Of a stretch of DNA of 64,000 nt, positions 45,887-56,420 are shown one piece after another. Position 1 is the first letter of the stretch; each line of letters opens with the position of its first letter. Position numbers and translations under genes: made by a program. The stretch is from Hyparrhenia diplandra. Its lineage: Eukaryota > Streptophyta > Magnoliopsida > Poales > Poaceae. Location: NCBI GenBank assembly GCA_015847255.1, contig JADLZK010012222.1, forward strand, positions 248,001 to 312,000, in the 5' to 3' direction. The notes beneath the pieces are model-generated. The model was not told the DNA's origin and made no database searches. It saw only the letters and a list, made by a program, of their open reading frames with translations.

Positions 45887-47883
45887 AATCTAAGCACATG
45901 AAGGCTCTAAAAGAAAACAACAACATGTTCCTAGGACAAGTTCCCTTTGGGTATTCTTGGTCACTAAACTTGCAGGAACAAAGGATGAACAACGTCTAAG
46001 GACATGGTGATTGCAACACACGATTAGGGACGATTCAGCATTCACACATAAAGTGTCGAGTAACAGGAAGGCTCGAACATGGGGGAGGAAGGTCGACTCC
46101 TCTTAAGATCATCCGACATACTCTTCCTCTTCTCAATCTCCGTCACTCTAACATCTTTGGTTTGCAATCCCCCTACTCACTATTACTTTGTCTCTCTAAG
46201 TTTGATTGGTTAATGAATGTCTTTCATCAAAATCAAACTTAAGGTATAATAAAATTTCCCACTAGAGAAAAAAAAGTAATAGTGAGCACTTGTTTCATAT
46301 CCAACCAAAACCTTTCCTAGCATAGAAGCAACCTTTAGCTCCATGACAGTTTTACCTTTGTTTACAATTACTTGTATTCTTTCGGTATCTGTTGTCAACT
46401 AATACTACAGAATAAAATAATGAGAGGAGCAAAAAGGTCTTAGCATAATTTAAAGAACAAGAAAGAAAGGACGATGCAATAAAAGAGATAAGGAACAAGA
46501 TACACAAGAGGCCAAAGAAGGAAAGCTTCGAGCAAAAGAAAAGGACCATCACAAGGTGTTACGATGCTGTCACACTCCAATAATAAGGTAACATCTTGAG
46601 GTAAGTTGTCATTATTTAAGCTTTTCCTTAAGAATGGCTTGTTCAAAAATAAAGATTCAAACATGTTAAAGTAACAACCTTGCTTGATCTAGCTTTATTA
46701 GCTCAACATGTTTTGTTTCTTTAGTTGTTCCTACACCATTCTCTTGATCTTTTAGTCCTCATCTTGTAAGTCAGAATATTGCCTACCTTGCTTTGGAAGA
46801 ATCATAATCATGCTTTTGATATTTAGATAAGAAAATCCTTCCAAGAGTCAATGAGCTTGATTTGATCTGTCGAATGTTTTAATCACAAACAATCATGCTC
46901 AATTTTTCGATCTTGTCACCCAAGTTAGGTTTAAGAAAAGTGTATAATAAATCAACTCTATCTTGTTTGATGTGCATATGGTTAGAAAAGAATAAATGAA
47001 GTTTTGGTTCTGTTGGTGTTTTCCCACCAACAGAGCCCATGCACTTGATCTCTACCATGACTTTGCAAGCAGGACACACTTTGAGCAAAATGGTGGAGAA
47101 GCCTACCAGTCTCTCCAGACTTCAACAAGTGAATGTCCTACAAGCATGCACACTAAACAAGAAGCCGCTACGCTTCACTCCAATTCATAAGACCAGCTAA
47201 GAACATGGGTGACGTTGTCCTTCACCATCTCAAGGAGCATAACTGTCAAGATCAGATAATACACTCAAGGAAACGACAAGGTAAGAAGTCTCGTTCAGAG
47301 GACTTAAAACACTGAATCCTCGCCGAAAAGGTAAGATCGGTAGTTATCTATATGCATAGCATATTTACTTCCTCGCATTGCATAATTATTTTCCTTTAGC
47401 ATATTTACATTATAGCACTAGCCTTGCATTTGAAAAGAAAAAAAATATTTGTTTGTTGCATAGACATGAAAAACTCTAAGCCCAATGTGAGTAATTTTGT
47501 GGCGTGTGACAACCCATAAGGATATTTACTGTGGTGGCATAAAAATAAAATAAATATGCATGCATCATCATCTTTATTTGCATAGAAAATCCAAAAAAAA
47601 AAAATATATTAATGTTCTTTGAACTACTGTCTTAAAAGGAATAATCTTAATCTTTGGCAACAAGAAGCAACGTGGCTAACCCCTAACGCTTAATCAAGTT
47701 CCACTAGCTTTGTTGTCTATTTGAGTTCAGCAGGATCCCAAGGAAGAGAGACATGACACACATGGTGTCTAGCGTTAAAGAAGATCAATCAGCCACCATC
47801 ACTATCTACCTCTATTTTCAACCATCAAGAACATCAAAGACTATGTCAACATCTAGCTTGGGGAGGGCAACCCCATGTATCCG
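44552..47883 (+). other. Series of exon-like open segments with splice-like borders inside the LARD
   Basis: An ATG at 44552 opens a frame (MSLRSSDKIPREKKRLKNPV) that reaches a donor-like site at 44663 (AAG/GTATGT). Further segments end at GTAAGT-type sites at 44776, 45373, 45591 (GTATGT), 45735, 46601, 47281 and 47884. Several begin after good acceptors: CCATGCAG (45249), ATCTTGCAG (45615), AACTTGCAG (45975), CTACAG (46410), CCAACAG (47033) and TTCAGCAG (47733). Many are open in one frame, for example RRVSYKDDLEEALTREVDG at about 45647-45703 and RAHALDLYHDFASRTHFEQN from 47031. No domain is recognised. It could be a decayed captured gene or chance in a non-coding element. Confidence 0.4.
45787..45892. 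repeat. AAT/ATT microsatellite forming a long inverted repeat
   Basis: About seventeen AAT units run straight into about seventeen ATT units. Since ATT is the complement of AAT, the whole forms a near-perfect hairpin of about 100 bases. It gives rise to meaningless poly-Ile, poly-Asn and poly-Tyr frames. Confidence 0.95.
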
Positions 47884-48740
47884 GTAAGTATTCTTATACC
47901 TTATTTAATTTTAGCTAGATTTGTTTGCTTTATTAGAAAGATTTCAAAAGATGCATAATTAAGGAAACCAAATAAAAAGAGTCTATATAGTCTTTATTAA
48001 AGAGTCTTAATTAGAGTGTGAGAATAAAATAAACTCTGAAGATAATCTCTAGCCTTGGAGATGATGAATAGTTGCTCCGTTGTAATTCCTTTTAAGTACC
48101 TACCTTTCAAGCTTAATTTCTCTCGAGTTTTTAATACAACTGCTTTGACTTGAGATTTGCTTTGAACCTGAAACCTGTGGGTAGCAAATGCTTGCTCTAA
48201 AGTCTAGGTGATTGACAGATATGATATATGAGAGTCTGAGCTGCTATTTATCTTACTTCTAGTGATACTAGATTTCTGGAGATTTATCTTTTGAAAATTA
48301 AAGTGCACATGATAAGTTCCTGTGTGACAAGAGTGTTGAACCTCCTACCACAGCCATATATACATGCTCCCTAGATTAGGAAAACCCTTTGACATAAATA
48401 TATATAGGCCGCTTGTTTTGCATTGAGTTTGTTCAATCTTTGTCGACCCTTAGAAACTTGTCATGCCGATCATGCACACTCCACTCCATTTTACTCCACT
48501 TGCATTTATGCTACTTCTACCATGGAAGTACGCATCCACAAAGCATCCACCAAATATCCACCAAAAATGTTCTACTCCTATCCTGGGAAAGAACAACCAA
48601 AAATATTCCCTATACCCATCCATTCACACATTGCTAGCCAATATCTTACAAAAGCTCCATTACATTTGTCTATCTCTCAAAAGTTATTGCAAAAGAGATT
48701 TGGGTTGTATTAAACAAAAAGAGAGAAAAAAAAAGAAAGG

Positions 48741-48963
48741 GAGATGAAAAATGGACAAGTGTCCTACGGGCGAGTAGAGCCTACCTCCCTAAACAAAAGA
48801 GATGAAAAATGAACAAGTGTTCGAGGGCGAGTAGAGCCCACATCTCTAAAATAATAATAAAAGATGAAAAATGGACAAGTGTCCGAGGGTGAGTAGAACC
48901 CACATCTTTAAAGAGAGGAAATAAAAGACAAAAGTCTAGGGTGAGCAGAGCCCATCTCTCTAA
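48741..48963 (+). repeat. Second copy of the 60-bp tandem repeat block
   Basis: Nearly base-for-base the same as 41991-42215. The rest of the internal region up to 49707 holds no gene and ends in the polypurine tract (49690-49706). Confidence 0.85.
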
Positions 48964-49707
48964 AAAGAAAAATAAAGAAAGAAAAAGATACAACCCAGGT
49001 TCTCTGCAAAGTTTCCAAATTCAAAAGAGAGAAGATTCCTCAAGGAGCAAAAGTAAGATTTCCCATCATCTATTCTATTCACTTCACTACTTGCTTTACT
49101 ACATTCTTTACCATATATATCCTATCCACCATACACATGCACCACTTGATCAGTGTGACTTGTAACTTTGGATCCATTGCTTGAATTTACAATATATGCT
49201 TAGTAAGTAAGTTTAATTTTCTCCCACCTATGAACTCCACATATAAGCCTTAGATATAGGGTGAGAGAGAAGAAGGCATAGTATGTCACTGCCTTAACCA
49301 AAAATTCTACATACTATGAGAGAAAGGCAACACTACCTTATTGCCTTAGAGAGGATCCACAAATACCACAAATGAGAGATTAGAGAGAGTCATACTGAGG
49401 AACTTTGAGTTTTATTTGAAAAATAGCAAAAACTCAGAAGGACAGTTGATCAAAAGAGTTTGAGATATAGTGTTCGACTTGACTGTTCTATCTTTCAATT
49501 ACCCAAGATTAAAGAAAAAGATATAAACCCCAAAAGGTAAGAGGTAATATGGGTAAGTTGAAGTTTTGAAAAGTTTATTTTTATCTGGAGAGAAATTTTG
49601 TTTGAAAGCATGTGTACTTTAAAGGTGTGAAAGCGTTGTAGCAACTCCTGATCCATTGCTAAGTTTGGCTTTGCTAGGGACTAGCAAAGGGTAAGCTTGG
49701 GGGAACT

Positions 49708-50253
49708 TGTTGACACCTGTTATAGCATAATATTAATAGTCAACTAAACATGGATAGTTGTGGTAGCCCCAGGGGTGACAGCTCTGTAAGGCCTTTGTAG
49801 TCCACCACGTTTGGATTGGTGTTTCGTAGAGCTTTTGGCAGCCTTCTCCCAACTACCTTCTTCCCAGTCTTTCTCGAGAGTTGGGACGGATCTGCTGCTC
49901 CAAAGTGCATTAGTGTAATTGCTATCATAGAACCTAAGTAATAGAGAAGTACCCAGGAACCTTGATCTCTCCCTTTGACCTCTTGATTAGTTTAGTTATT
50001 CTTGATATCTTAGGTAGGTTATTATTTTATGCTTTAATATTTACTTAACCTTTAACAATTACCTCCTCACTATAGTCTAGTGGTTTGCTAAGTTAGTGGA
50101 TACATGATTGTGACTTATTAGAATTCTTTAGCCAAAGCTTCCCTGTGGATACGATACTCTAGAATACTCATCCTAGGGAAAAACTACAATGGTAGGTGTT
50201 CTGTGCGCTTGCAGAATCCTTCATATTCTTCTAGCACTTGACAAATGCCAACA
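49708..50253 (+). repeat. LTR C with a large internal deletion
   Basis: After the first 44 bases (to AAACATGGATAG) it jumps to the part of the LTR reading ATAGTTGTGGTAGCCCC and then runs to the normal end. About 0.9 kb, including the TATA box, is gone. The breakpoint shares GGATA with both parent positions. Confidence 0.88.
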
Positions 50254-51167
50254 AGCTCCTACACAATTCTAATGAGCAAAAGCACAAAGCCAACCTAAGC
50301 TCACTAGATGCACAATGGACAAGGCAACACACGCCTAACCCAAAGGCTCAAATTACTTAGCTACACAAACTAAGCAAGGCAACTAAACAAGCTACACAAG
50401 CTAGTATTTGCAAGAGCTACTCCACAAGCACAAGCACAAGCACAAGGTATAAATAAATGTAAATACAAAACCTGTGATTTGGAGAATGCAAACCACCGAG
50501 AAGAGTAGACAAGTTGACACCGGTGATTTTTTACCGAGGTATCGGGAAGTTTGCCAACTTCCTCCTACTCCTCGTTGTGTCGACCAACACCTTGGGTGGT
50601 TCCGTCCGGTGTTTCACCTAGATGGTTCTTCGGTGTGATCCTCAAATCACTTGCCCCTCAAGGCACACCCCGCAAGGCACCGCAAGACACCACTCTCAAG
50701 TGAGCCTCTCAAGGCACCGCGATCGAACCCACACTCATAAGTGAGGTAACTCAATGAAACGCTCCACTAATGTTGCTCTTCACGATCCCCACGAGGTGAG
50801 CACGAACCTCTGACAAATCCTCCTTCGGAGCACCGCACAAGCTTCCTTGCGTGCTTCACGAAGTCTCTTGCCACCAAGCCGTCTAGGAGGTGGCAACCTC
50901 CAAGAGAAACAAGCACACCGGCTTGCAACACGATCACCTAATGCCATGATTGCGATCTCTCAACACGAATGCACTAGAATCACTCCTCACTTTGATTTGG
51001 ATGAACACTATCAATCACAAGTGAGTGGGAGGGCTCTCTAGCACCACAACACAAGCCACCAAGGCCCAAGTGTGCTCAGCAACCTGCCATGGCCGACCAT
51101 AGCAAGTATATATAGGCTCCATCCAAAATAGAGCCATTGGTGCTTCAAAGAACACTTTCTGCGCGCT

Positions 51168-51436
51168 GACCGGACGCACCCACCGGACTTACCAGTGGGT
51201 CCGGTCCAGCGTCCGGTCACTCCTGACCGTGCGTCCGGTCAGAAAGGACAGAGGTTCTGGCCCACAGCTGACACTTGGAACATGCGTCCGGTTAGTGGTT
51301 CCGGTGCATGCGTCCGGTCAAATCCCAGAAGTCGACCCGAAAACAGGCTTACTGGAATTTCGATCGGAAGCACCGACCAGACCGTCCAGTCGGATCTCGT
51401 GCGTCCGGTCAAGAGTCCGGTCGCTGAGTCCGGTCA
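51168..51436. repeat. Repeated GCGTCCGGTCA motif upstream of the LTR TATA site
   Basis: At least seven copies or near copies of GCGTCCGGTCA occur (51209, 51231, 51284, 51310, 51401, with variants at 51414 and 51427), plus one reversed copy at 51168. On the minus strand they lie just upstream of the TATA-like site at 51106-51115, as enhancer repeats in a U3 region would. Confidence 0.7.
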
Positions 51437-52329
51437 CCACTGAGCTGCGAAACTTCGTCGTTTCTCCGCCGCCTTTGCTTCGACATGCTACCCAACAAGT
51501 ATACCAACTTGAGCACGAGAGTTAGCATGTTTTCACCTCCAACTTGCATCCGACGCAATAGAAAATAAGCATCTCATTTTCTCAAAAGCGCCGAATCCCA
51601 AATGTCCCAAACCTAGCTCAACCCTGCAAACCATCGCCGCCTTTGCAAATGTGCCAACACCACCAAGTGTACATCACCATGTGCATGTGTGTTAGCATTT
51701 TCACAAACATTTCAAAGGACGGGTTAGCTCTTACCACGCCACTCGATCCTAACACACCGCAAAGTTAGATCGCACAAGTGGCACTAGATGACCGATATGC
51801 AAACAAGTTTGCCCCTCTTGATAGTACGGCCATCTATCCTAAACCCGGTCATAAACTTCTCTAAGCACCAATGACCGGCGAAATGAAATGCCCTATAGGT
51901 TATACCTTTGCCTTGCGTATTTCCATTTCGCTCCATCTCCAAGTGCCGATGCAACCAATGCACCAACATGATCAAGAATGATATGATCCACTTCATGTCA
52001 TCACATGACCTTCTTGGTCCATTGATCTTGACCTAACTTGCTCTTCACCGTTGTGTCGGTCCGTCGACGCCAAGTCTTGCCCAAGCTTCACCGCCTCGCG
52101 GTCCATCGCTTCACCGCCTCGACTTGCCCTTCACACTTGCCCTCAAGCCAAGCCTTGTCTTGATCTTCACCATCTTGGTCACATGACTCCATGTCATGTT
52201 TCATATGCAATAAAGCTTCTTCATTGCGTCATCACATGTGAACTAATCTCCTGTGTACTATCTCAATCACACATTATTAGTTCACCTAATGTTGACACTC
52301 AATTACCAAAAACCACAAGGGACCTTTCA

Positions 52330-52886
52330 ACGACGCGGTGGCCCGGTGTAGGGCTCACGACTGGCGTTGGCGCTCATGGCCATCGGAGCCCCTCCCCATG
52401 CGCACGCCATCACTTTGCTCGTCGGTGGTATCCAATGCCCATCTACGTCGATGGTGCCTCGCGTGCGGCGAGCGAGCGCAGCGCTGCGGAGAGGAGCGAG
52501 TGCATGATGGCATTTGCGATGACCTTCTCGCGGAGGCAGAGGAGGCCCTACCGCGCACCCAGCGAGGTGAGGTGGCGCGTGGAGATCTGCATTGATGAGG
52601 AGCATGTCGCCCACCATGCTCATCAAGTGCTCGACGAAATGTCAAAGAGAAGAGAATGTGGTGGTAAGTCTACCAAATGTGTACATGAGAGTATCCATAG
52701 CTTGTTAGACCAGAAATCAAACACCAATTCAACAGAGCACTCGTCTTGTGCATACAAATCAAACAAAGAGGTATATGCAATACTATGAGCCTGGCCTCCC
52801 ACGACACTGAAATCAAACGCGTCCTTAAGGGCCCAAGAACACTCAAACAGGGCCCAAAAACACTCAAACAACATCTATGAAGCATA
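52330..52886 (+). other. GC-rich exon-like segment of unknown origin
   Basis: Outside the solo LTR, the plus strand is open with RWRVEICIDEEHVAHHAHQV and DEMSKRRECG, ending at a donor-like site (GGTG/GTAAGTC near 52664). I do not recognise the family. The matching left side of the insertion (before 39213) is repetitive. It could be a gene fragment disrupted by the solo LTR or carried in a transposon. Confidence 0.3.
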
Positions 52887-53144
52887 CTCCCTCCATTCCA
52901 AAATAAAGACCTTCTCGCTTCCCGAGAAGTCAACGTTTTCAAAATACCGGCAATTATATATTAAAATATATAAATATTTATGTTAAGTAATTAGTATCAT
53001 CGGAAAGATCTTTAAGTTTAGTTTTTTAACAAATTTATTTGAAGATTTAAATATTGCACGTGTTTTTTACAAACTTAGTTAAAGTTAAGAAAGTTTGACC
53101 CAAGCACGCTTCTCATAGCGTCGTTTATTTTGGGACCGAGGGAG
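52887..53144. mobile_element. Stowaway-like MITE 3
   Basis: A 258-bp element with inverted ends CTCCCTCCATTCCAAAATAA and its complement finishing GACCGAGGGAG, flanked by TA (52885-52886 and 53145-53146). Sequence around it (ACACTCAAACAA then ATCTATGAAGCATACTCCC) recurs at 53206-53247, so the target lies in a locally duplicated stretch. Confidence 0.87.
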
Positions 53145-53307
53145 TACTCCTACAAATTGCAATGCTACTATGAAGCATCACCAAAGTGCAGCTAGTCTTA
53201 AGGGCCAAAAAACACTCAAACAAAGCATCTATGAAGCATACTCCCGCAATGCACGGCAATCCTCCTCTCCTCTGGCGTGTTGTCTTTGCCATAAACAAGC
53301 ATCTATG

Positions 53308-53449
53308 GCTTCTAGGTAGAAGCCGGTCGAAGCAAGAATCTCGTGGGAAACATCGTAGCCATAAACGTGGAGATCCCGGCGGCACCAAGTATTTCGAGGA
53401 GACGTGGCTATGGTTCATGGCGAGAAGCCATTGCCATTTCTATCGGTTA
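53308..53449. repeat. 142-bp segment repeated at 56149-56290
   Basis: Both copies run from GCTTCTAGG to TATCGGTTA in the same direction, with only scattered differences (shared CAAGAATCTCGTGGGAAACA). No protein is evident in either. 53450-54108 holds no certain gene; a GC-rich part (53790-54108) reads as a possible minus-strand leader. Confidence 0.88.
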
Positions 53450-54108
53450 GATAGATTAGACTCTGCAAGTGCACAAGAATCCTCACCCCGCACAAAATTT
53501 CAACTCTCTCAAGCAAGAAGAAGGCAAGCTAAGTGAGTGTAATAATTATTATAGTTGAAGTAAGAAATCAACAAAACATCAGCTTGAGGCATTACCTCTT
53601 CCAATCATGCCAAAGGAAATGTCGCTCATGAGAGCTAATTAAATATATTTGTGAAAGATAATATATCAACCGTAAGTGAAAATTAAGATAAGGGCAGTGC
53701 TCGGTGTGGGACAATATATACATACATTCTTGATAAGAGATGCTAAGAACACATTGGCAACACTACAAAATTAACATAGAACTCAAAGCAAAAAAAGGAA
53801 AGGAGCGAGGGAGGACCCGCATGCATCGATGAATTTGAAGGCAGGCATGGAGGCTTGTGAGGGGGAACTCGCATCTGCGGGCACCACCGGGGCACAGTGG
53901 CACAGCCGCGCAACAAACCGCAGGTGGCTTTGTTGAGATCGGCACCGGCCACCGCATCTCTGCGTTGACGGCGGCAAACGGCGGGCCAGGATCCCGTCGC
54001 TCCATCACCACTGCTCAGCCTGGGGGGCGCCTTGCTGTTGCCGCCGCTTGGAACCCTAGGTCCGCATCACCTCCGGGAAGAAGGAGCTAGGGTTTTGCGC
54101 CCGCCACC

Positions 54109-55905
54109 TGAAAGGTCCTAATGGCTAGAGGGGGTGAATAGCCTATTAAAAATTCTTGCAACAACACTAAGCACCCGGATTAGTAAATAAGATGGCGAAG
54201 CTAAATAAGCGGTGCTACAAGCTATCTATGCAAGCCACAAGCAAGAGATGATATTTCTAATATCTCTAAGATCACTCAAGGTCTAAGTTGCTAGATTACT
54301 CCTAGGTGAACAAGCAAAACTAACTAGATTACCAACTAGGAGCTAACAAGACTAAGCAACCTACGCAAGCTACTCAACTAACTAAGCACCCTACCAAGAA
54401 ATGCTACTAAGTAAAGCAAAGGAGTGCTAGAATACAATACCACCGTCAAGTAGAGGTTGTGGCCAATCACCGTATATAAGAAATCTCCAACGAGCAAGAG
54501 CAAATGACACGATGATTTTTCACCGAGGTTCACGTGCTTGCCGGCACGCTAAGTCCCCGTTGTGGCGACACACTCACTTGACGAATGCTAAGCATAATGG
54601 CCGGTGCCAAATCCCCTACGGGAGCTCAAGCAAACGATCACAAGAAAGGGTCCAACAAGCCACGAGCAATCCACTAGTGCTCCTTTCGCGAATCTCCCGT
54701 GGGGTAAGGAACGACCCCTCACAATCACCACCGGTGTGGCCTCGAACAAGCTCCAATCGAGCTCAACACCGCCTCTTGCTCCAAGCCGCTAGGGAACCAA
54801 GCAAATTCCCAAGAGAAACGAAATCCCGCGGCTTCTCCAAGGATGAAGTGCCTCTAGAATGCAATCACCAAAGCAATGCACTTCTATCACTCTCAATCTC
54901 ACTCAAGATTCGAAGTTAGAGTGAAGAGATGAGTGGAGGGGAGTCTCACAAGCTCACAAGTGTGTAGGAGTGTTCAAATGTGCAAGAGAGGCCTCAAATG
55001 GCCGGCCAACCAACTATTTATAGACCCCAAGTTGAAATAGAGCCGTTGGCCAAAAGTCCCTTCTCTCGCCGCTGCGCACGGGACACGCCGGGGGCTTTGG
55101 GCGGACGCGCCAGCGCCCGCAAATGCACGGGGCGCCAGACGATTTGCGCCAGAGCGTCAAGCGCTGTCGTCCGGGGGGGCCTCCCCGACATGCTGCTTAC
55201 CGGATCGGCAGACGGCGCCGCCGACGCGCCCAGCGCCGTCGGCGGCTGTTGACCGTGTTGTCGGAAACCGGTTTGTTGTACAAATACGGACGCCCGGACC
55301 GGTTTTGACCGCAGATCAGCGCGCCGCCGGACGCGTCGATCACGCCGTTTGAGTTTCCAGATCGCGCCCAGCACGCCAGCGCCACGCCGCTTGGCGTCTC
55401 GCGATTTGAGAACCTCCTCTTCATCGTTGCGACGTCGTCTTTCCATCTTTCCAAGTTTCGCTTCTTGTCTTGAGTTGCCAACACTTCGAATGTGTCCCGT
55501 GAGCACAAGTGTTAGCATGTCGCGATCGGTTAGACAAGAGCGAGGTTAGTGCTCTCAATCCTAAATGCATATGCAAGTCAATTGGACCTAGAAGCACTTC
55601 ACCAAAGGATTGTCGCGGCATCCCCTCTTGATAGTCGGCTATCTATCCTATAATGTGATCACACGCTCTATCGTGTCTTGATCACCGAAAGGAAAACCCT
55701 ATCAAGATACCTTTGCCTTGATCTCCCGGGTTCCTTTCAAGCCGATCACCGAGCTTGACGATCCATCATGTCCACCATCATCGTCCATGTTCATGATCAT
55801 CATGCTCTAATGTCATCCACCTAATCCTATCTCAAGTCAACACTTAGAGCAAAGGATTAGTCCACAAGTGTGTCATCAATTTCCAAAACCAAACATGAGA
55901 TTTCA
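54109..55905 (-). mobile_element. Solo LTR of a second SIRE-like copia family
   Basis: It starts TGAAAGGTCCTAATGGC and ends CATGAGATTTCA, 1797 bp, with no internal region. The flanks CCACC (54104-54108) and CCACT (55906-55910) match at four of five bases, fitting a target duplication with one mutation. A TATA match at 55014-55023 (CTATAAATAG on the minus strand) indicates minus orientation. Near its left end it shares CTAGAGGGGGTGAATAG with the other SIRE-like LTRs of the window. Confidence 0.85.
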
Positions 55906-56148
55906 CCACTTAGGCATGGGAGGGAAGAGGAGGGAGGAGGAAGAGGAGGGAGGAGGAGGGGCGGAGAATGGCGTCGTCGCCGCTCGTGTGAGCGTCGGGT
56001 GTGTGAGAGGGAGGGAGGCTTTTTTCCCGATGGATGAAACGACGGGGAGAGTGGAGAAGCGTCTGGACCTGCGAAGGAGAAGGGAAGCTGGGTATATATT
56101 TGGCTTTTCAGCTTCAGTCGAGCAGCCAGGGAGCATGTGTGGAAGCTA
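55906..56148 (-). promoter_or_regulatory. Possible promoter and leader of a disrupted minus-strand gene
   Basis: The minus strand shows a TATA-like AAATATATACCC (about 56092-56103), then a long C/T-rich leader, then an ATG at about 55916, four codons before the solo LTR. Beyond the LTR the reading continues for only about fifteen codons before a stop, so there is no convincing protein. It may be a real transcription start without a preserved gene. Confidence 0.25.
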
Positions 56149-56290
56149 GCTTCTAGGCAGAAGCTGGTCGAAGCAAGAATCTCGTGGGAAACATCGTAGC
56201 CATAAACGTGGAGATCCAGCAGCACCAAGTATTTCGAGGAGACATGGCTATGGTTCCTAGCCGGGAAGCCATTGCCATTTCTATCGGTTA
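56149..56290. repeat. Second copy of the 142-bp segment
   Basis: The direct repeat of 53308-53449. The region between the copies contains the 1.8-kb solo LTR, so the copies would be about 1 kb apart without it. Confidence 0.88.
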
Positions 56291-56309
56291 TTGAAAACAT
56301 GTAGGAACC

Positions 56310-56420
56310 AAATTATCCCTCCCCGGGGAGGCTATCCACGTCGCTCAAATTCTTTGATTGGCTCTCTCCCCGCTGCGACCATTGTAGCTCGCCCCATGGT
56401 GGCAATGTGATTGGTCCGGG
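56310..56420. repeat. Diverged segment repeated at 58188-58300
   Basis: Both contain GGCTATCCACGT, then GATTGGCTC, then TGTAGCTC and GTGATTGGTC in the same order and spacing. The conserved ATTGG (CCAAT-box) cores suggest duplicated promoter DNA, but this is inference. Confidence 0.7.

Larger units (their letters stand above)
39467..50253 (+). mobile_element. Non-autonomous LTR retrotransposon with three LTRs (LARD-like)
   Basis: It is bounded by TGTTGACACCTGTTATAG and AAATGCCAACA, with the perfect target duplication AGCTC (39462-39466 and 50254-50258). The structure is LTR A (39467-40677), internal fragment (40678-42963), LTR B (42964-44405), internal region (44406-49707), LTR C (49708-50253). 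Orientation is plus, from the primer site after LTR B, the polypurine tracts before LTRs B and C, and TATA boxes in LTRs A and B. I see no gag, protease, RT or integrase. The tRNA-Asp-like primer site and AAGCTTGGGGGA polypurine tract resemble Tat/Athila gypsy elements, so the mobilising partner was probably one of these (inference). Confidence 0.9.
39213..52329 (-). mobile_element. Solo LTR of a SIRE-like copia element, split by a nested element
   Basis: The left part 39213-39466 starts TGTAGGGTCGAGATGG and the right part 50259-52329 ends GGACCTTTCA. A perfect 5-bp target duplication ACGAC lies at 39208-39212 and 52330-52334, which proves that the two halves are one insertion. Together they make about 2.3 kb with no internal domain. 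The left end shares AGAGGGGGCTGAATAG with the copia LTR at 5699. A TATA-like site at 51106-51115 fits minus orientation. Solo LTRs arise by recombination between the two LTRs of one element. Open frames in the right part (for example 52051-52788) are not recognisable proteins. Confidence 0.88.

Noticed and set aside
45651..45992. Open frames rich in Ile, Asn or Tyr
   Set aside because: Produced wholly by the AAT/ATT microsatellite.
41991..48963. CRISPR-like regularly spaced repeats
   Set aside because: The units are degenerate contiguous tandem repeats inside a plant retrotransposon, without unique spacers or cas genes.
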